DNA of 64,000 bases from Thalassospira indica (GTDB lineage: Bacteria > Pseudomonadota > Alphaproteobacteria > Rhodospirillales > Thalassospiraceae). Every line of letters begins with the position of its first letter. The first letter of the stretch is position 1. The translations under genes were made by a program, and so were the position numbers. The stretch is taken from NCBI RefSeq assembly GCF_003403095.1, contig NZ_CP031555.1, forward strand, positions 3,722,001 to 3,786,000, written 5' to 3'. The notes beneath the pieces are model-generated. The model was not told the origin of the DNA and did not search any database. It was given only the letters and a program-made list of their open reading frames with translations. Shown here in pieces: positions 8,915-18,043 of the stretch.

Positions 8915-9898
8915 ATGCGTCTTAAGACCTTCACTGCCCCGACCATGACCGAGGCGATGGCGCTCGTTAAAGAGCACATGGGCACCGATGCCATCATCGT
9001 ATCCACACAGGATATCCCCGGCAGCGGCGTGCGCCTGACGGCCGCCCTTGATCGTGATCCCGACTATGGTGATGACGAGGGCCCGGCGGCCCCCGCCCTT
9101 CAGGAACAGCTTGATGCGGTCGAGGCCGCCCTGACGCGGCATAATTTGCCGGAACGGCTTCGTATTCGCCTGTGTGATCTGATGGGGCGCGAAACGGCTG
9201 CTGCATCCGAGCAACAATTGCTGGCCGGTGCGCTTGACGAAATCTTTGATTTCTCGCCCCTGCCGGAAAAGAACACGCCGCGCGCGCTGGCCTTCGTTGG
9301 CCCGCCGGGATCGGGCAAAACGCTGGCGGTTGCCAAAACCGCGGCACGTGCAGTGATGAAAAAACGCAAAGTTGCTGTTCTTTCAACCGATTACAAACGT
9401 GCCGGTGGCATGGCCCAGCTTGAGGCCTTTACGAGAATTCTCAAGATTGATCTGCTTGCGGCGAAATCACCGGACGATCTCAAGGCGCGCTTTGGCGAAA
9501 TCCGCGAAGCCGATGTCATCCTGATCGATACGGCAAGCTGCAACCCCTATCTTGAAACCGAAATTGGCACGCTTCGTGAATTCATGAAAGCGGTGCCGAG
9601 TGAACCGGTGCTGGTGAACCCTGCGGGGATTGATGCCTATGAGGCGGCTGACATTGCCAATGCCTTTGCCGACGGTGGCGCAACACGTGTCGTGATCTCG
9701 CGACTTGATGTTGCGGCCCGACTTGGCGGTGCGCTATATGGAGCCGATTCAGGAAATCTTTCCCTTTGTAATGTCAGTATGACAGCCCAGGTTGCGGACG
9801 GCCTCACCGCCCTTAGTCCCCTTGCCTTGGCAAAACTTCTGATACCGTCCCATCGCGCTGATACCGCGAAACCGAGCTTCTCCGAGGTCGTGAAATGA
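8915..9898 (+). CDS. flhF: FlhF, SRP-type GTPase for flagellar placement
   Basis: FlhF is related to Ffh/FtsY and sets the site and number of polar flagella together with FlhG. The N-terminus (MRLKTFTAPTMTEAMALVKE) is typical. The P-loop GPPGSGKT lies at 129-136 and a DYKRAGGMAQLEAF segment corresponds to the SRP-GTPase box after G2. Two signatures are altered: the usual DTAGR is DTASCN (205-210), and the TKLDE-like specificity region reads SRLDVAARLGG. The protein is 327 residues, shorter than most FlhF. Nucleotide hydrolysis may be reduced or lost, though binding looks possible. Its stop overlaps the flhG start by 4 bp. Confidence 0.85.
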   Translation: MRLKTFTAPTMTEAMALVKEHMGTDAIIVSTQDIPGSGVRLTAALDRDPDYGDDEGPAAPALQEQLDAVEAALTRHNLPERLRIRLCDLMGRETAAASEQQLLAGALDEIFDFSPLPEKNTPRALAFVGPPGSGKTLAVAKTAARAVMKKRKVAVLSTDYKRAGGMAQLEAFTRILKIDLLAAKSPDDLKARFGEIREADVILIDTASCNPYLETEIGTLREFMKAVPSEPVLVNPAGIDAYEAADIANAFADGGATRVVISRLDVAARLGGALYGADSGNLSLCNVSMTAQVADGLTALSPLALAKLLIPSHRADTAKPSFSEVVK

Positions 9899-10683
9899 CT
9901 ACCAAGTCTGATGCATCACCCAAATCTGCCCCGCGGGCCAAAGGCCGCAATGTCCTTGCAATTGCATCTGGCAAAGGCGGCGTTGGCAAGACCTGGTTTT
10001 CCATTACCCTGACCCATGCGATGGTTCTCGAAGGCCACAAGACCCTTTTGTTTGACGGTGACCTTGGCTTGGCGAACATCGACATTCAGCTTGGCCTGAT
10101 GCCGAAATATGATCTGGGCGGCGTGATTGCCGGGCGGATCAGCCTGAAAGATGCGGTAACCCACTTCCCGGATGGCGATTTTGATATCATTGCCGGGCGC
10201 AGCGGGTCAGGCAGTCTTGCCAACCTGCCGGCCACCCGGCTTCAGGCGCTGTCGGACGAATTGCTCCAGACCGGCAAGGAATATGATAAGGTATTGATCG
10301 ATCTTGGTGCCGGTGTTGATCAGGGCGTGCGTCAGATGACCGGCCTTGCCAATACGGTAATTGTGATTACCAACGGCGATCCGACGTCTTTGACCGACGC
10401 CTATGCCTTTATCAAGATCACCCATATGGCCCGCCCGAAAACCGATATCCGGGTGGTGGTCAATATGGCCAAGGACAAGAAAGAAGGTCAGGCGATCTAC
10501 AACAAGCTTCTCAAGGCGTGCGAGGGCTTCTTGAAAATTTCGCCGCCACTGCTTGGCGTTATTCGTGCGGATTCCAAGGTATCGGAATGCATTCGCAACC
10601 AGACGCCGCTTCTGACCCGTCATCCGAACTGCGATGCCGCCCAGGATATAGAGGCAATCGCCCAAACCCTTCTTGAGGAGTAG
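9895..10683 (+). CDS. flhG: FlhG/FleN (MinD-like ATPase)
   Basis: FlhG is the MinD-family partner of FlhF that limits flagellar number. After a short basic leader the deviant Walker A SGKGGVGKT (25-33) appears, then DGDLGLANIDIQLGL, and switch II-type DLGAGVD. A C-terminal stretch resembles the GVIRADSKVSECIRNQTPLL region of this family. The 262-residue length is normal. The ATGA overlap with flhF shows translational coupling, and the next gene begins six bases after the stop. Confidence 0.93.
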   Translation: MTTKSDASPKSAPRAKGRNVLAIASGKGGVGKTWFSITLTHAMVLEGHKTLLFDGDLGLANIDIQLGLMPKYDLGGVIAGRISLKDAVTHFPDGDFDIIAGRSGSGSLANLPATRLQALSDELLQTGKEYDKVLIDLGAGVDQGVRQMTGLANTVIVITNGDPTSLTDAYAFIKITHMARPKTDIRVVVNMAKDKKEGQAIYNKLLKACEGFLKISPPLLGVIRADSKVSECIRNQTPLLTRHPNCDAAQDIEAIAQTLLEE

Positions 10684-10689
10684 GTTGTC

Positions 10690-12327
10690 ATGACGCTCCC
10701 GCCACAAGCAATATCGCCCGGCCCTGCCGTCGGTGGACATGCTTCGGCGGGTGGTACTGCCGGACAGGCCAATCAGGGTTCGGTCCCGGCACAAATCAAT
10801 GCAACCGTCACAACCGCCACCCCGCAACAGGTCGCTGCCGCACTGGCAAAGCTCCCGGTCGAAACGTTGTTGCAGGCATCGGTTCAATCGCAATCGGGCA
10901 ATCAACTGACCCTTGCCACCGCCCTTGGTTCGGTCACGGTCAGGATCCCCACCCCGCTTCCCAGTAATCTCGGCGATCTTCTGTGGGCCCGCATTCCGAC
11001 AACCAATCCCGGCACCGGACAATCCGCAACGGGCGGCAACCCTGCCGATGGCATGCGTCTGCAACTTCTGCCGCAAACCCTGTCACCGGGGGGATCCGGG
11101 GTGACCGGTGCCCTTGCCAGCGGAAATATCGCTGGCAGCAGCCTGACACCCGGTCAGACATTTGGCGCGGTGACGACATCCATCCTGACCATGCCCAATG
11201 GCACCCAGCTGCCCGCCGGAAGCCAGACACAGGTCATCTTCCTGGGTCAGGGCACGGTAACCGCACAGCAAGCAGCCAATGCAATGGCGTCCGCCGCCCA
11301 AGCCGGATCTGCTGGTTCAGCGGGCATGGCAGGTGGCACGGGCGGAATGGCTGCCGGAATGGGACCAACCGTTGCCGCACAAACAGCCGCCGGGCAGGCC
11401 CCCGCTGGCACGTTGATGCTGACCGGGACAGTTTTGCCCCCTGATAGTGCAGAGGCCCGCCTGCTGCCGCAGGGTTTCACAGCCCTTCGCACCTCTGCCG
11501 GGATTGTTGGCATCAAATTGCCGGTTCCCGCGCCCACGGGGGCAACCCTGTCATTTAACGTTGATCCATCGGGCGGTGCCAAGGTATCGACATCCATCCC
11601 GATGACCGAGGCACAATTGATCGCGCGCGGTCAGGCCGCCGCCCTCACCCATGACTGGGACAGTCTGCACAGGGCGGTTAGCGCCCTTCAGCAACATGAT
11701 CCCGGTGCAGCACTCAGCATGCTAAATAACATTCCCCAGGCTGGCCCCAAACTGACCACCACGATGATGTTCTTCTTTGCTGCCATGACAGGCCAAGGCG
11801 GCAGTTTGCGTGGCTGGCTCGGCGATCGCGCAGCGACCAGCCTGGCCACACTATCCGATACAGACGGTGGCGGGCTTAAACGGCTTGAAGGTGATTTTGC
11901 CCAGTTGCGTGCGATGGCAACCGAAGAACGTCCGGATGGCTGGCGCGTGATGGCGATGCCGTTCAATATGGGCGACAAGATCGAACAGCTTCAACTGGGT
12001 TGGCGGCATGGCGATCGTGAAAATGATCCCGACAAACCCGATGATCAGGGCACGCGTTTCCTGCTGGATCTGTCTTTCAGTGTGGTGGGTCACACCCAGC
12101 TTGACGGTCTGGTGAAGGGCGAGGACAGCAAGTTTGATCTGATTGTCCGCACGGAAAACCCGTTGCAATCCCATAACCGCGATGACATTCGCGGCATCTT
12201 CCGCGAGGCCCTTCAAATTGCCGGTTACACCGGCCATATCCTGTTTCAGGATGGGTCGCGTTTTGTCGAAATTGCTCCGGTGCCCGATGGCAAGGACCCG
12301 CATTCCCACCACGGGATCGAGGCATAA
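10690..12327 (+). CDS. Probable FliK-like flagellar hook-length control protein
   Basis: The 545 residues begin with about 340 residues rich in Ala, Gly, Thr, Pro and Gln with almost no hydrophobic core, except short beta-rich blocks (for example LTLATALGSVTVRIPTPLP). The last 150 residues are ordered: MAMPFNMGDKIEQLQLGW, LLDLSFSVVGHTQLDGLV, and FREALQIAGYTGHILFQ. This low-complexity head with a compact beta-rich tail resembles FliK-type hook-length control proteins, and a gene of this kind often follows flhG in related bacteria. No catalytic motif is visible. GAGGAG precedes the ATG and the gene follows flhG by 6 bp, so it belongs to the operon. The FliK assignment is inference. Confidence 0.5.
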   Translation: MTLPPQAISPGPAVGGHASAGGTAGQANQGSVPAQINATVTTATPQQVAAALAKLPVETLLQASVQSQSGNQLTLATALGSVTVRIPTPLPSNLGDLLWARIPTTNPGTGQSATGGNPADGMRLQLLPQTLSPGGSGVTGALASGNIAGSSLTPGQTFGAVTTSILTMPNGTQLPAGSQTQVIFLGQGTVTAQQAANAMASAAQAGSAGSAGMAGGTGGMAAGMGPTVAAQTAAGQAPAGTLMLTGTVLPPDSAEARLLPQGFTALRTSAGIVGIKLPVPAPTGATLSFNVDPSGGAKVSTSIPMTEAQLIARGQAAALTHDWDSLHRAVSALQQHDPGAALSMLNNIPQAGPKLTTTMMFFFAAMTGQGGSLRGWLGDRAATSLATLSDTDGGGLKRLEGDFAQLRAMATEERPDGWRVMAMPFNMGDKIEQLQLGWRHGDRENDPDKPDDQGTRFLLDLSFSVVGHTQLDGLVKGEDSKFDLIVRTENPLQSHNRDDIRGIFREALQIAGYTGHILFQDGSRFVEIAPVPDGKDPHSHHGIEA

Positions 12328-12413
12328 GCATCATCATTCTGAAATGAATACTTTTCCTGCCTCGGGCGCGGACGTATCCTTGAATTTACCTCTTATGACA
12401 ACGGTTGGAAGCC

Positions 12414-12815
12414 ATGCTTGAGATTTATCAGCGCCGTAATCTGATCCAGACAGAGCCGAACCCGGGCACAAGGATTGATTATGTCGTTACCCTGCAAAGC
12501 AATCTGACCGGTGCCAAGGATGTCTTTCCGGCCCGCCTGACGCTGCGTTATGTGCCCGACCGCCTGATCCTTAAAACCAGCAATCTGGCAGAATATTACG
12601 CAGAGATCGCCAGTATCGAGTTCGAGAATTTCGAAGCCGCCGCCGTTCTGTTGATGGATGATTTCAACAACGAACTGGTCCCGCGCTGGATCAGCCTGCG
12701 TCTGGACAAACAGACGGCCGATAACGATCAGGTCTTCCACCACGAAACCGCGCTTGAAGACCGCCAGCCGAAATGGGGCAACCCGCGTCTTCTGGATCGT
12801 CTCGAACGTTACTGA
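12414..12815 (+). CDS. Small protein of unknown function at the end of the flagellar run
   Basis: I do not recognise this 133-residue protein. It is mixed alpha/beta and charged, with YVVTLQSNLTGAKDVFPARL and LLMDDFNNELVPRWISLRL as the most ordered blocks, and no signal peptide or membrane helix. The ATG at 12414 is chosen, but a TTG at 12405 is possible; neither has a strong ribosome site, and an in-frame stop at 12396 excludes longer versions. It follows the FliK-like gene by 86 bp and converges with the oxygenase gene, with only 4 bp between the stops. Confidence 0.65.
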   Translation: MLEIYQRRNLIQTEPNPGTRIDYVVTLQSNLTGAKDVFPARLTLRYVPDRLILKTSNLAEYYAEIASIEFENFEAAAVLLMDDFNNELVPRWISLRLDKQTADNDQVFHHETALEDRQPKWGNPRLLDRLERY

Positions 12816-12819
12816 GCAA

Positions 12820-13374
12820 TCAGCGGAACGGGTTCCCGTGCACCCACTGGGTCAGGGAATAGCGAAGACCCGCCGTGGTCGGCGCTACGCGGTGCAAAAC
12901 AAAGCTCGGAAAGAAGATCGCGGATCCCCGCGCCATCGGTGCATCGATAAAATGCCCGGCCGGGTTAAGCTGCAATTGTCCGCCGTCATACTGATCAGGC
13001 TCGGAAAGCTGGATCACCATGGTCAGTTTGCGACGGCGCGCAACGTCTGATGCGCCAACATCACTGTGCCAGTCATAATGCCCACGCAAATCCCCGGCAT
13101 AGCATGCAATCTGGGCATCCTCGGCAAACTCGGTCAGGGAAAAGTCAAAGACGTTGCGATTGACCTCGGCAACCAGATCAACAATCCGTCGACAGACAAC
13201 CGGTTCCTGTTCTTCGTTAAACCAGGTGATTTTGGATCGGCGAATATGGGTCGCGGCCTGCCCCTGTACGAGGCCGCCTTCATCCATCTCGTGGGCAAAG
13301 CCATTGATCAGACGGTCACAGGTCGCCGGATCAAGCGCATCCGGGACAATTGCAAACATTTCTTCAGGGAACAT
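12820..13374 (-). CDS. 2-oxoglutarate/Fe(II) oxygenase, prolyl 4-hydroxylase type
   Basis: The 184-residue protein has the iron-binding triad of the family: HSD within HYDWHSDVGA, a distal His in FVLHRVAP, and the oxoglutarate-binding Arg in GLRYSLTQW. LTMVIQLSEPDQYDGGQL is the usual double-stranded beta-helix strand pair. Such enzymes hydroxylate proline or lysine residues or small molecules; the substrate here is unknown. The short length and end (HGNPFR) match the single-domain PKHD-like group. GGAGAG lies 8 bases before the ATG. The gene is monocistronic on the - strand. Confidence 0.85.
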   Translation of the reverse strand: MFPEEMFAIVPDALDPATCDRLINGFAHEMDEGGLVQGQAATHIRRSKITWFNEEQEPVVCRRIVDLVAEVNRNVFDFSLTEFAEDAQIACYAGDLRGHYDWHSDVGASDVARRRKLTMVIQLSEPDQYDGGQLQLNPAGHFIDAPMARGSAIFFPSFVLHRVAPTTAGLRYSLTQWVHGNPFR

Positions 13375-13516
13375 TTACGACACTCTCCAGGCCGCACGGG
13401 CCTTTTGATTTAACGTCTGGGGCCCAAGATCATTCTTTGCGACAAGATGCTCTTAAGACCAATCATCGCGCGATACCAGAAAATTCAAAACATGTCATCG
13501 ATCCATGTTCGTGTAT

Positions 13517-14167
13517 CTAGCCACGCAGTTCAATCACCCGCCCACCCGCGGCCGCACAGTCTTCGGGATCGTGGGTTACCATCAGGGTCGGCAGGCTGTT
13601 CTTGCGGCAAAGGTCAAACACAAACGACCTGATCTGGGACCGAAGGCCGCTATCGAGTTTTGAAAATGGCTCATCAAGCAACAAGGCACAAGGCTCTGAC
13701 AACAGAACCCGCATCAGGGCCACCCGCGCGCGCTGCCCGCCTGATAATGTTGCCGGATCACGATCATAAAATCCGTCCATCTCGGCACTGCCAAGGGCTG
13801 CCTCAACCCGCGCCCGCCGGTTCGCACGCCCCTTGATATGCGCGGGCAACGCAAAGGCCAGATTGCCGCCCACCGACAGATGCGGAAACAGCAAGTCATC
13901 CTGAAACAGAATGCCGACATGGCGGTCTTGTGGTGTCAATCCATCAAGCACCCGGCCATCAAGAACCACCTGACCGGTCACCTCAAACGCATCGGGCAAG
14001 GTGCCACAGATATGCCCAAGTAAACTGGATTTCCCCGATCCGCTGGGCCCCATCAGGGTCACAATCTCGCCGGGTGCAATGGTCAGATCGACCGCAACCA
14101 GTTCACGCCCGTCAAGGTTTACCCGCACGTCATGTAATTCCAGACCGTTTTTGGCTGCTTCAGGCAT
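13517..14167 (-). CDS. ynjD: ABC transporter ATP-binding protein, YnjD type
   Basis: The ATPase has Walker A GPSGSGKSS, Q-loop FQDDLLFPH, signature LSGGQRARV, Walker B ALLLDEPFSKLD and the switch His in VTHDPEDC. At 216 residues it is a compact ABC subunit lacking a C-terminal regulatory domain. It is the third gene of a - strand unit after a fused permease and a periplasmic binding protein, the exact order of E. coli ynjBCD. The transported substrate of Ynj systems is not settled; the ATPase also resembles ThiQ, so a thiamine-like substrate cannot be excluded. AGGA lies 8 bases before the ATG. Confidence 0.82.
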   Translation of the reverse strand: MPEAAKNGLELHDVRVNLDGRELVAVDLTIAPGEIVTLMGPSGSGKSSLLGHICGTLPDAFEVTGQVVLDGRVLDGLTPQDRHVGILFQDDLLFPHLSVGGNLAFALPAHIKGRANRRARVEAALGSAEMDGFYDRDPATLSGGQRARVALMRVLLSEPCALLLDEPFSKLDSGLRSQIRSFVFDLCRKNSLPTLMVTHDPEDCAAAGGRVIELRG

Positions 14168-14179
14168 GTATCATCCTTA

Positions 14180-15865
14180 TCATCCTTTGTTCTGGGCACC
14201 CATGCCGCGCCGGTGACGGAATAAAACCGCCGGGATCAGCAAGGCCAAGGCAAACCCGGCAAATGGCAAAACCATCTGAAACAGGCCATAAATCCCGATC
14301 ATCCGACGATCCCCGCCCGATGCCAAGGCAACCGCCTCGGTGGTGACGGTGGCAAAGCGCCCTGCCCCGATCAGAAGTGTTGGCAAATACTGCCCGACCG
14401 TGACGGCAAGCCCGACCGCGGCGGCGGTTAAAACCGCACGGGTCAATAGCGGCAAACGCACCTGCCAGAACACCCGCGTGGGCGACGCGCCAAGACAAAG
14501 GGCAGTTTGCCCATAGCGCGGATCAAGGGCACGAAACGGTTCAGACAGGGATAAAAACACATAGGGTGCGACAAACACCAGATGCCCAAGAACGACCGAG
14601 ACCAAGGTACGTTCCAGCCCAAGCAGGCTAAAGAATACCTGCAAACCAAACATGAAGCTGATTTGCGGCACCAGAAGCGGTAAATAAATCAAAAACATCG
14701 CCCGCCGCCCGGCCGGCTTGCCGGTGCGCACTTCGTTCTCAAGACAGGCCAGAACCAGCGTTACGGCAATCACAACCGCCGGAATACCGATCAGAAGGGT
14801 GGTTGTCAGGCTATTGCCAATCGCATCAAGTTCGCGCGCCCAAACACGCAGCGAAAAACCACGCGGCAACAGATCGGGAAACGCCCAGAACCCGGCAACA
14901 CTCCAGACCAGCAAAACCACAAGCCCAAGAACCACTGTTCCGGCCGCGACCAGCGCCATCACTGCCGATACCCCACGCACAGCACCATCTTGCTTGAACC
15001 GTTGGCCATCAATGGCCCAGCGGGCACCAATCACGGCGACAAGCCGCTCGCCCGCAATCCAGATTGCCATGGCCGCGATCACGATCAGCAATTGCAGCGC
15101 GGCTGCACTTGATGCCATGAACCGTAAGGCAAGATCGGGATCGGACAACCATCCCAGAATGCGCACCGCAAGCGGGGCCGGTGTTGTCGGGGCCAGAATG
15201 ATAGCCACATCAACAACCGACGTCGAATAGGCCAGAACCGCCAGAACCGGCAAACGGATCTGTGGATAGATGCGTGGCAATGTTGCCTTGAACCACCCGG
15301 CAACCCTGCCATAGCCAAGACTTGCTGTGACCTGCGCCGTGCGATCCGTATCCGCCTGTGGCAGGGCAGACAACGTCATCAGAAAAAGAAACGGGATTTC
15401 CTTGGCAACCAGCCCGGCAATCAGGGCAATGCCCCAAGGATCATGGATGATCGCAACATCTGGGGGCCGATCCCAACCGGTAAATTGCGCCACCACCCGA
15501 ACAAACCAGCCCGATGGCGCAATCAAAAATGCCAGACCAAACGCCGCGGTCGCATGTGGCACCGATAGGATCGGCGAGAGTATCCGTTGCAAGGCGTGAA
15601 AAGTGCGTGTGCCCTGCCACGCGGCACAAAACAGCATGACAATCGCAACCGAGACAAAGGTTGCAATCAATCCATTGACCAATGAAAGCCGGATCGAGGC
15701 GCCCAAGCCCGGCTGCACCACCAAGGCATGCCAGGGTTCAAGGCTGGGTGTCGTGCCCCCAAGGGCGGGCAATATCCCGAACGCAGGCAAGATTGTTCCG
15801 ATCAGCCCGGCAGAAACCGGGCCAATCATCAGAACAATCGTCAGGATCGGGATAAATCGCAGCAT
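14180..15865 (-). CDS. ynjC: ABC transporter permease, duplicated YnjC type
   Basis: The 561-residue membrane protein carries two permease halves, each with about six helices and an EAA-type loop contacting the ATPase (first near GYGRVAGWFKATLPRIYPQI, second near CLGASPTRVFWQVRLPLL). This fused form matches YnjC and the FbpB/ThiP type. It lies 6 bp downstream of the binding-protein gene and 12 bp upstream of the ATPase gene, so all three are co-transcribed. Confidence 0.85.
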   Translation of the reverse strand: MLRFIPILTIVLMIGPVSAGLIGTILPAFGILPALGGTTPSLEPWHALVVQPGLGASIRLSLVNGLIATFVSVAIVMLFCAAWQGTRTFHALQRILSPILSVPHATAAFGLAFLIAPSGWFVRVVAQFTGWDRPPDVAIIHDPWGIALIAGLVAKEIPFLFLMTLSALPQADTDRTAQVTASLGYGRVAGWFKATLPRIYPQIRLPVLAVLAYSTSVVDVAIILAPTTPAPLAVRILGWLSDPDLALRFMASSAAALQLLIVIAAMAIWIAGERLVAVIGARWAIDGQRFKQDGAVRGVSAVMALVAAGTVVLGLVVLLVWSVAGFWAFPDLLPRGFSLRVWARELDAIGNSLTTTLLIGIPAVVIAVTLVLACLENEVRTGKPAGRRAMFLIYLPLLVPQISFMFGLQVFFSLLGLERTLVSVVLGHLVFVAPYVFLSLSEPFRALDPRYGQTALCLGASPTRVFWQVRLPLLTRAVLTAAAVGLAVTVGQYLPTLLIGAGRFATVTTEAVALASGGDRRMIGIYGLFQMVLPFAGFALALLIPAVLFRHRRGMGAQNKG

Positions 15866-15871
15866 GCGCGA

Positions 15872-17113
15872 TTATTGCACAACGCCGTAACGCTTCTGCC
15901 ATTCCGATTCGACAAGCGACATCCAGCTTGGATGCGGTTCCGGCAAGACGGTGCCGCGCTCAGAGGGCGCAAGCGATGCGATGCCCAGATCAAGATTAGC
16001 AAACGCTTCCTGCATGTCTTGGGGAAGTTTATCCATCGCCAGAACCGTATCCGCGCCCCAATATTGCGGGTCCTGTTTACGCAGTTGCGCTTCGGGTGAC
16101 ATCAGAAAGTCTGCCAGCACAACCGCGCCTGCCTTGGCCGATGCGTTATAGGGGATGGCGACAAAGTTGGTGTTGCCAAGGGTGCCATTCTCAAACACGT
16201 AGGACCGCACGGTATCAGGAAGCTCAAACGCCTCGATCGCCGATGACACTTCGCCAGAACTGAACGAAAAGGCGATATCGACCTCGTTATCGGCCAGAAG
16301 GGTGCGCATCGATGCCCCGTTCTGCGGATAGGCCTGACCATCCCGCCACAGAAGCGGCTGCAAGTCTTCAAGATAGCCCCAAAGCGGTGCCAGGGTCGCC
16401 TCGGCATCAGTTTCATCGGCGGGCTGTTGCAAAACTTTCGGATCTTTGACCAGTTCTGTCAGGATCTGTTTAAGGAAGGTCGAGCCCATATAGTTTGGCG
16501 GCTGCGGATAGGTAAAGCGCCCCGGATGTTTCACCAGCCATTCCAGCAATTGCTGGGCGGATTTCGGGACGGTATCAAGCTTGGCAGTATCGTAATAGAA
16601 ACTGACCTGCGCCATGCCCCACGGCGCTTCAAGCCCATCGGTCGGCACGGTGAAGTCATTGATCACGGTTGGTTTGCCTTCGACATCGACATAGGCAAAG
16701 TTTGGCGTCTGTTCCGCCCACGGTCCGAACAAAAGATCATTGCGCTTCATCGCGGCAAAGTTTTCACCGTTAATCCAGATCATGTCGACCGCACCGCCAT
16801 CATCGACACCAGCGGTCTTTTCCGACAGAACGCGGGTAACGGCATCGGCGGTATCGGTCAGTTTGACCTGAACGACCTCAACGCCATAGCGTTCACGCAC
16901 CTGTTCACCGGCCCAGGCGATGTAATCATTAATGCGTGGCTCCCCACCCCAGGCATGCCAGTAAACGGTCTGGCCACGGGCCTGATCCAGAACCGATTGC
17001 CAGTTTCCGACATCCGGTGCCGGGTCTGCAAAGGCAGGCGTCGACAACGTCGTCGTCGCAACCCCCACTGCCAGCGCCAAAGCAGAAACGAAAGTGCGCA
17101 TTTTTGATCGCAT
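15872..17113 (-). CDS. ynjB: ABC transporter periplasmic binding protein, YnjB type
   Basis: A Sec signal peptide (about residues 1-29, ending TLSTPAFA) leads to a class of solute-binding protein with ARGQTVYWHAWGGEPRINDY near the mature N-terminus, GAVDMIWINGENFAAMKRN, and a C-terminal IPYNASAKAGAVVLADFL block as in YnjB. The ATG at 17113 is preceded by AAAGGA nine bases away; a TTG at 17143 would extend the protein by ten residues and seems less likely. It heads the ynjBCD unit. Ligand unknown. Confidence 0.85.
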   Translation of the reverse strand: MRSKMRTFVSALALAVGVATTTLSTPAFADPAPDVGNWQSVLDQARGQTVYWHAWGGEPRINDYIAWAGEQVRERYGVEVVQVKLTDTADAVTRVLSEKTAGVDDGGAVDMIWINGENFAAMKRNDLLFGPWAEQTPNFAYVDVEGKPTVINDFTVPTDGLEAPWGMAQVSFYYDTAKLDTVPKSAQQLLEWLVKHPGRFTYPQPPNYMGSTFLKQILTELVKDPKVLQQPADETDAEATLAPLWGYLEDLQPLLWRDGQAYPQNGASMRTLLADNEVDIAFSFSSGEVSSAIEAFELPDTVRSYVFENGTLGNTNFVAIPYNASAKAGAVVLADFLMSPEAQLRKQDPQYWGADTVLAMDKLPQDMQEAFANLDLGIASLAPSERGTVLPEPHPSWMSLVESEWQKRYGVVQ

Positions 17114-17308
17114 CTCGGACAATCCTTTTACCTGATGACCCAAAGCCCTTCCCGCATGCCGGGTGTGGCTGATTGATTGGTTTTATACCCGTCAGTTTTT
17201 CAACAGACGGCACATAAAATCAATTCACGCTTGCGTTAGGGGCCTATCAAACACACTTTGTCTGCAACAAGTTGTTCGCTTTTTGCGCCCCTGTTTAGGA
17301 AGTTTTCG

Positions 17309-18043
17309 ATGTTTGAATGGATGAATGATCCCAACATGTGGATGGGCCTTGCCACCCTGACCGCGCTCGAAATTGTGCTGGGCATCGACAACATCGTTTT
17401 CCTGTCGGTGATTGTGTCGAAACTTCCGCAAAACCAACAGGCATCGGCACGCCGCATCGGTCTTTTGGCTGCAATGGGCATGCGGCTGGGGCTTTTGGCC
17501 GGTATCGCATGGGTCATGCAACTGACCTCGCCGCTTTTCGCAGCTTTTGGGCAGGAAATCAGCGGCCGCGATATGATCCTTATTTTTGGTGGTCTGTTCC
17601 TGATTGCCAAGGCGTCCAAGGAAATTCATCACACCATTGACGAGCCCGAGGAACACGGTCCGGGCAAAATCATGTCGAGCTTTGCCATGACCATCGTGCA
17701 GATCATGTTGCTTGATATGATTTTCTCGCTCGATAGCGTCATCACAGCGGTTGGTCTGGTCGATCATATTTCGATCATGGTGATCGCGGTCATTGCATCG
17801 GTACTGGTGATGCTGATGGCGGCCAAGACCATTGGCGACTTTGTCGAACAAAATCCCTCTGTCAAAATGTTAGCGCTATCATTCCTTATTCTGGTAGGGT
17901 TTGTGTTGCTGCTTGACGGGGTCGAAATACATGTACCGAAAGGCTACATCTATTTTGCAATGGCCTTTAGCCTGTCGGTCGAGACGCTCAATCTTCTGAA
18001 CCACAAACGTAAACTCAAACGTCGTGCGCAAGAGAATGGCTGA
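17309..18043 (+). CDS. TerC-family integral membrane protein
   Basis: The 244-residue protein has about seven membrane helices and the TerC hallmarks LEIVLGIDNIVFLSV near the N-terminus and MLLDMIFSLDSVITAVGL in the middle, each with the conserved acidic residue inside a helix. Members such as Alx and MntP-linked TerC proteins export manganese or affect metal insertion into exported proteins; the ion here is not determined by sequence. The ATG at 17309 has AGGAAG six bases upstream. A TTG at 17258 would add 17 residues. It overlaps the next gene by one base. Confidence 0.9.
   Translation: MFEWMNDPNMWMGLATLTALEIVLGIDNIVFLSVIVSKLPQNQQASARRIGLLAAMGMRLGLLAGIAWVMQLTSPLFAAFGQEISGRDMILIFGGLFLIAKASKEIHHTIDEPEEHGPGKIMSSFAMTIVQIMLLDMIFSLDSVITAVGLVDHISIMVIAVIASVLVMLMAAKTIGDFVEQNPSVKMLALSFLILVGFVLLLDGVEIHVPKGYIYFAMAFSLSVETLNLLNHKRKLKRRAQENG

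Noticed and set aside
17144..17308. Manganese (yybP-ykoY) riboswitch before terC, or TPP riboswitch before ynjB
   Set aside because: Neither conserved core is visible in this gap.
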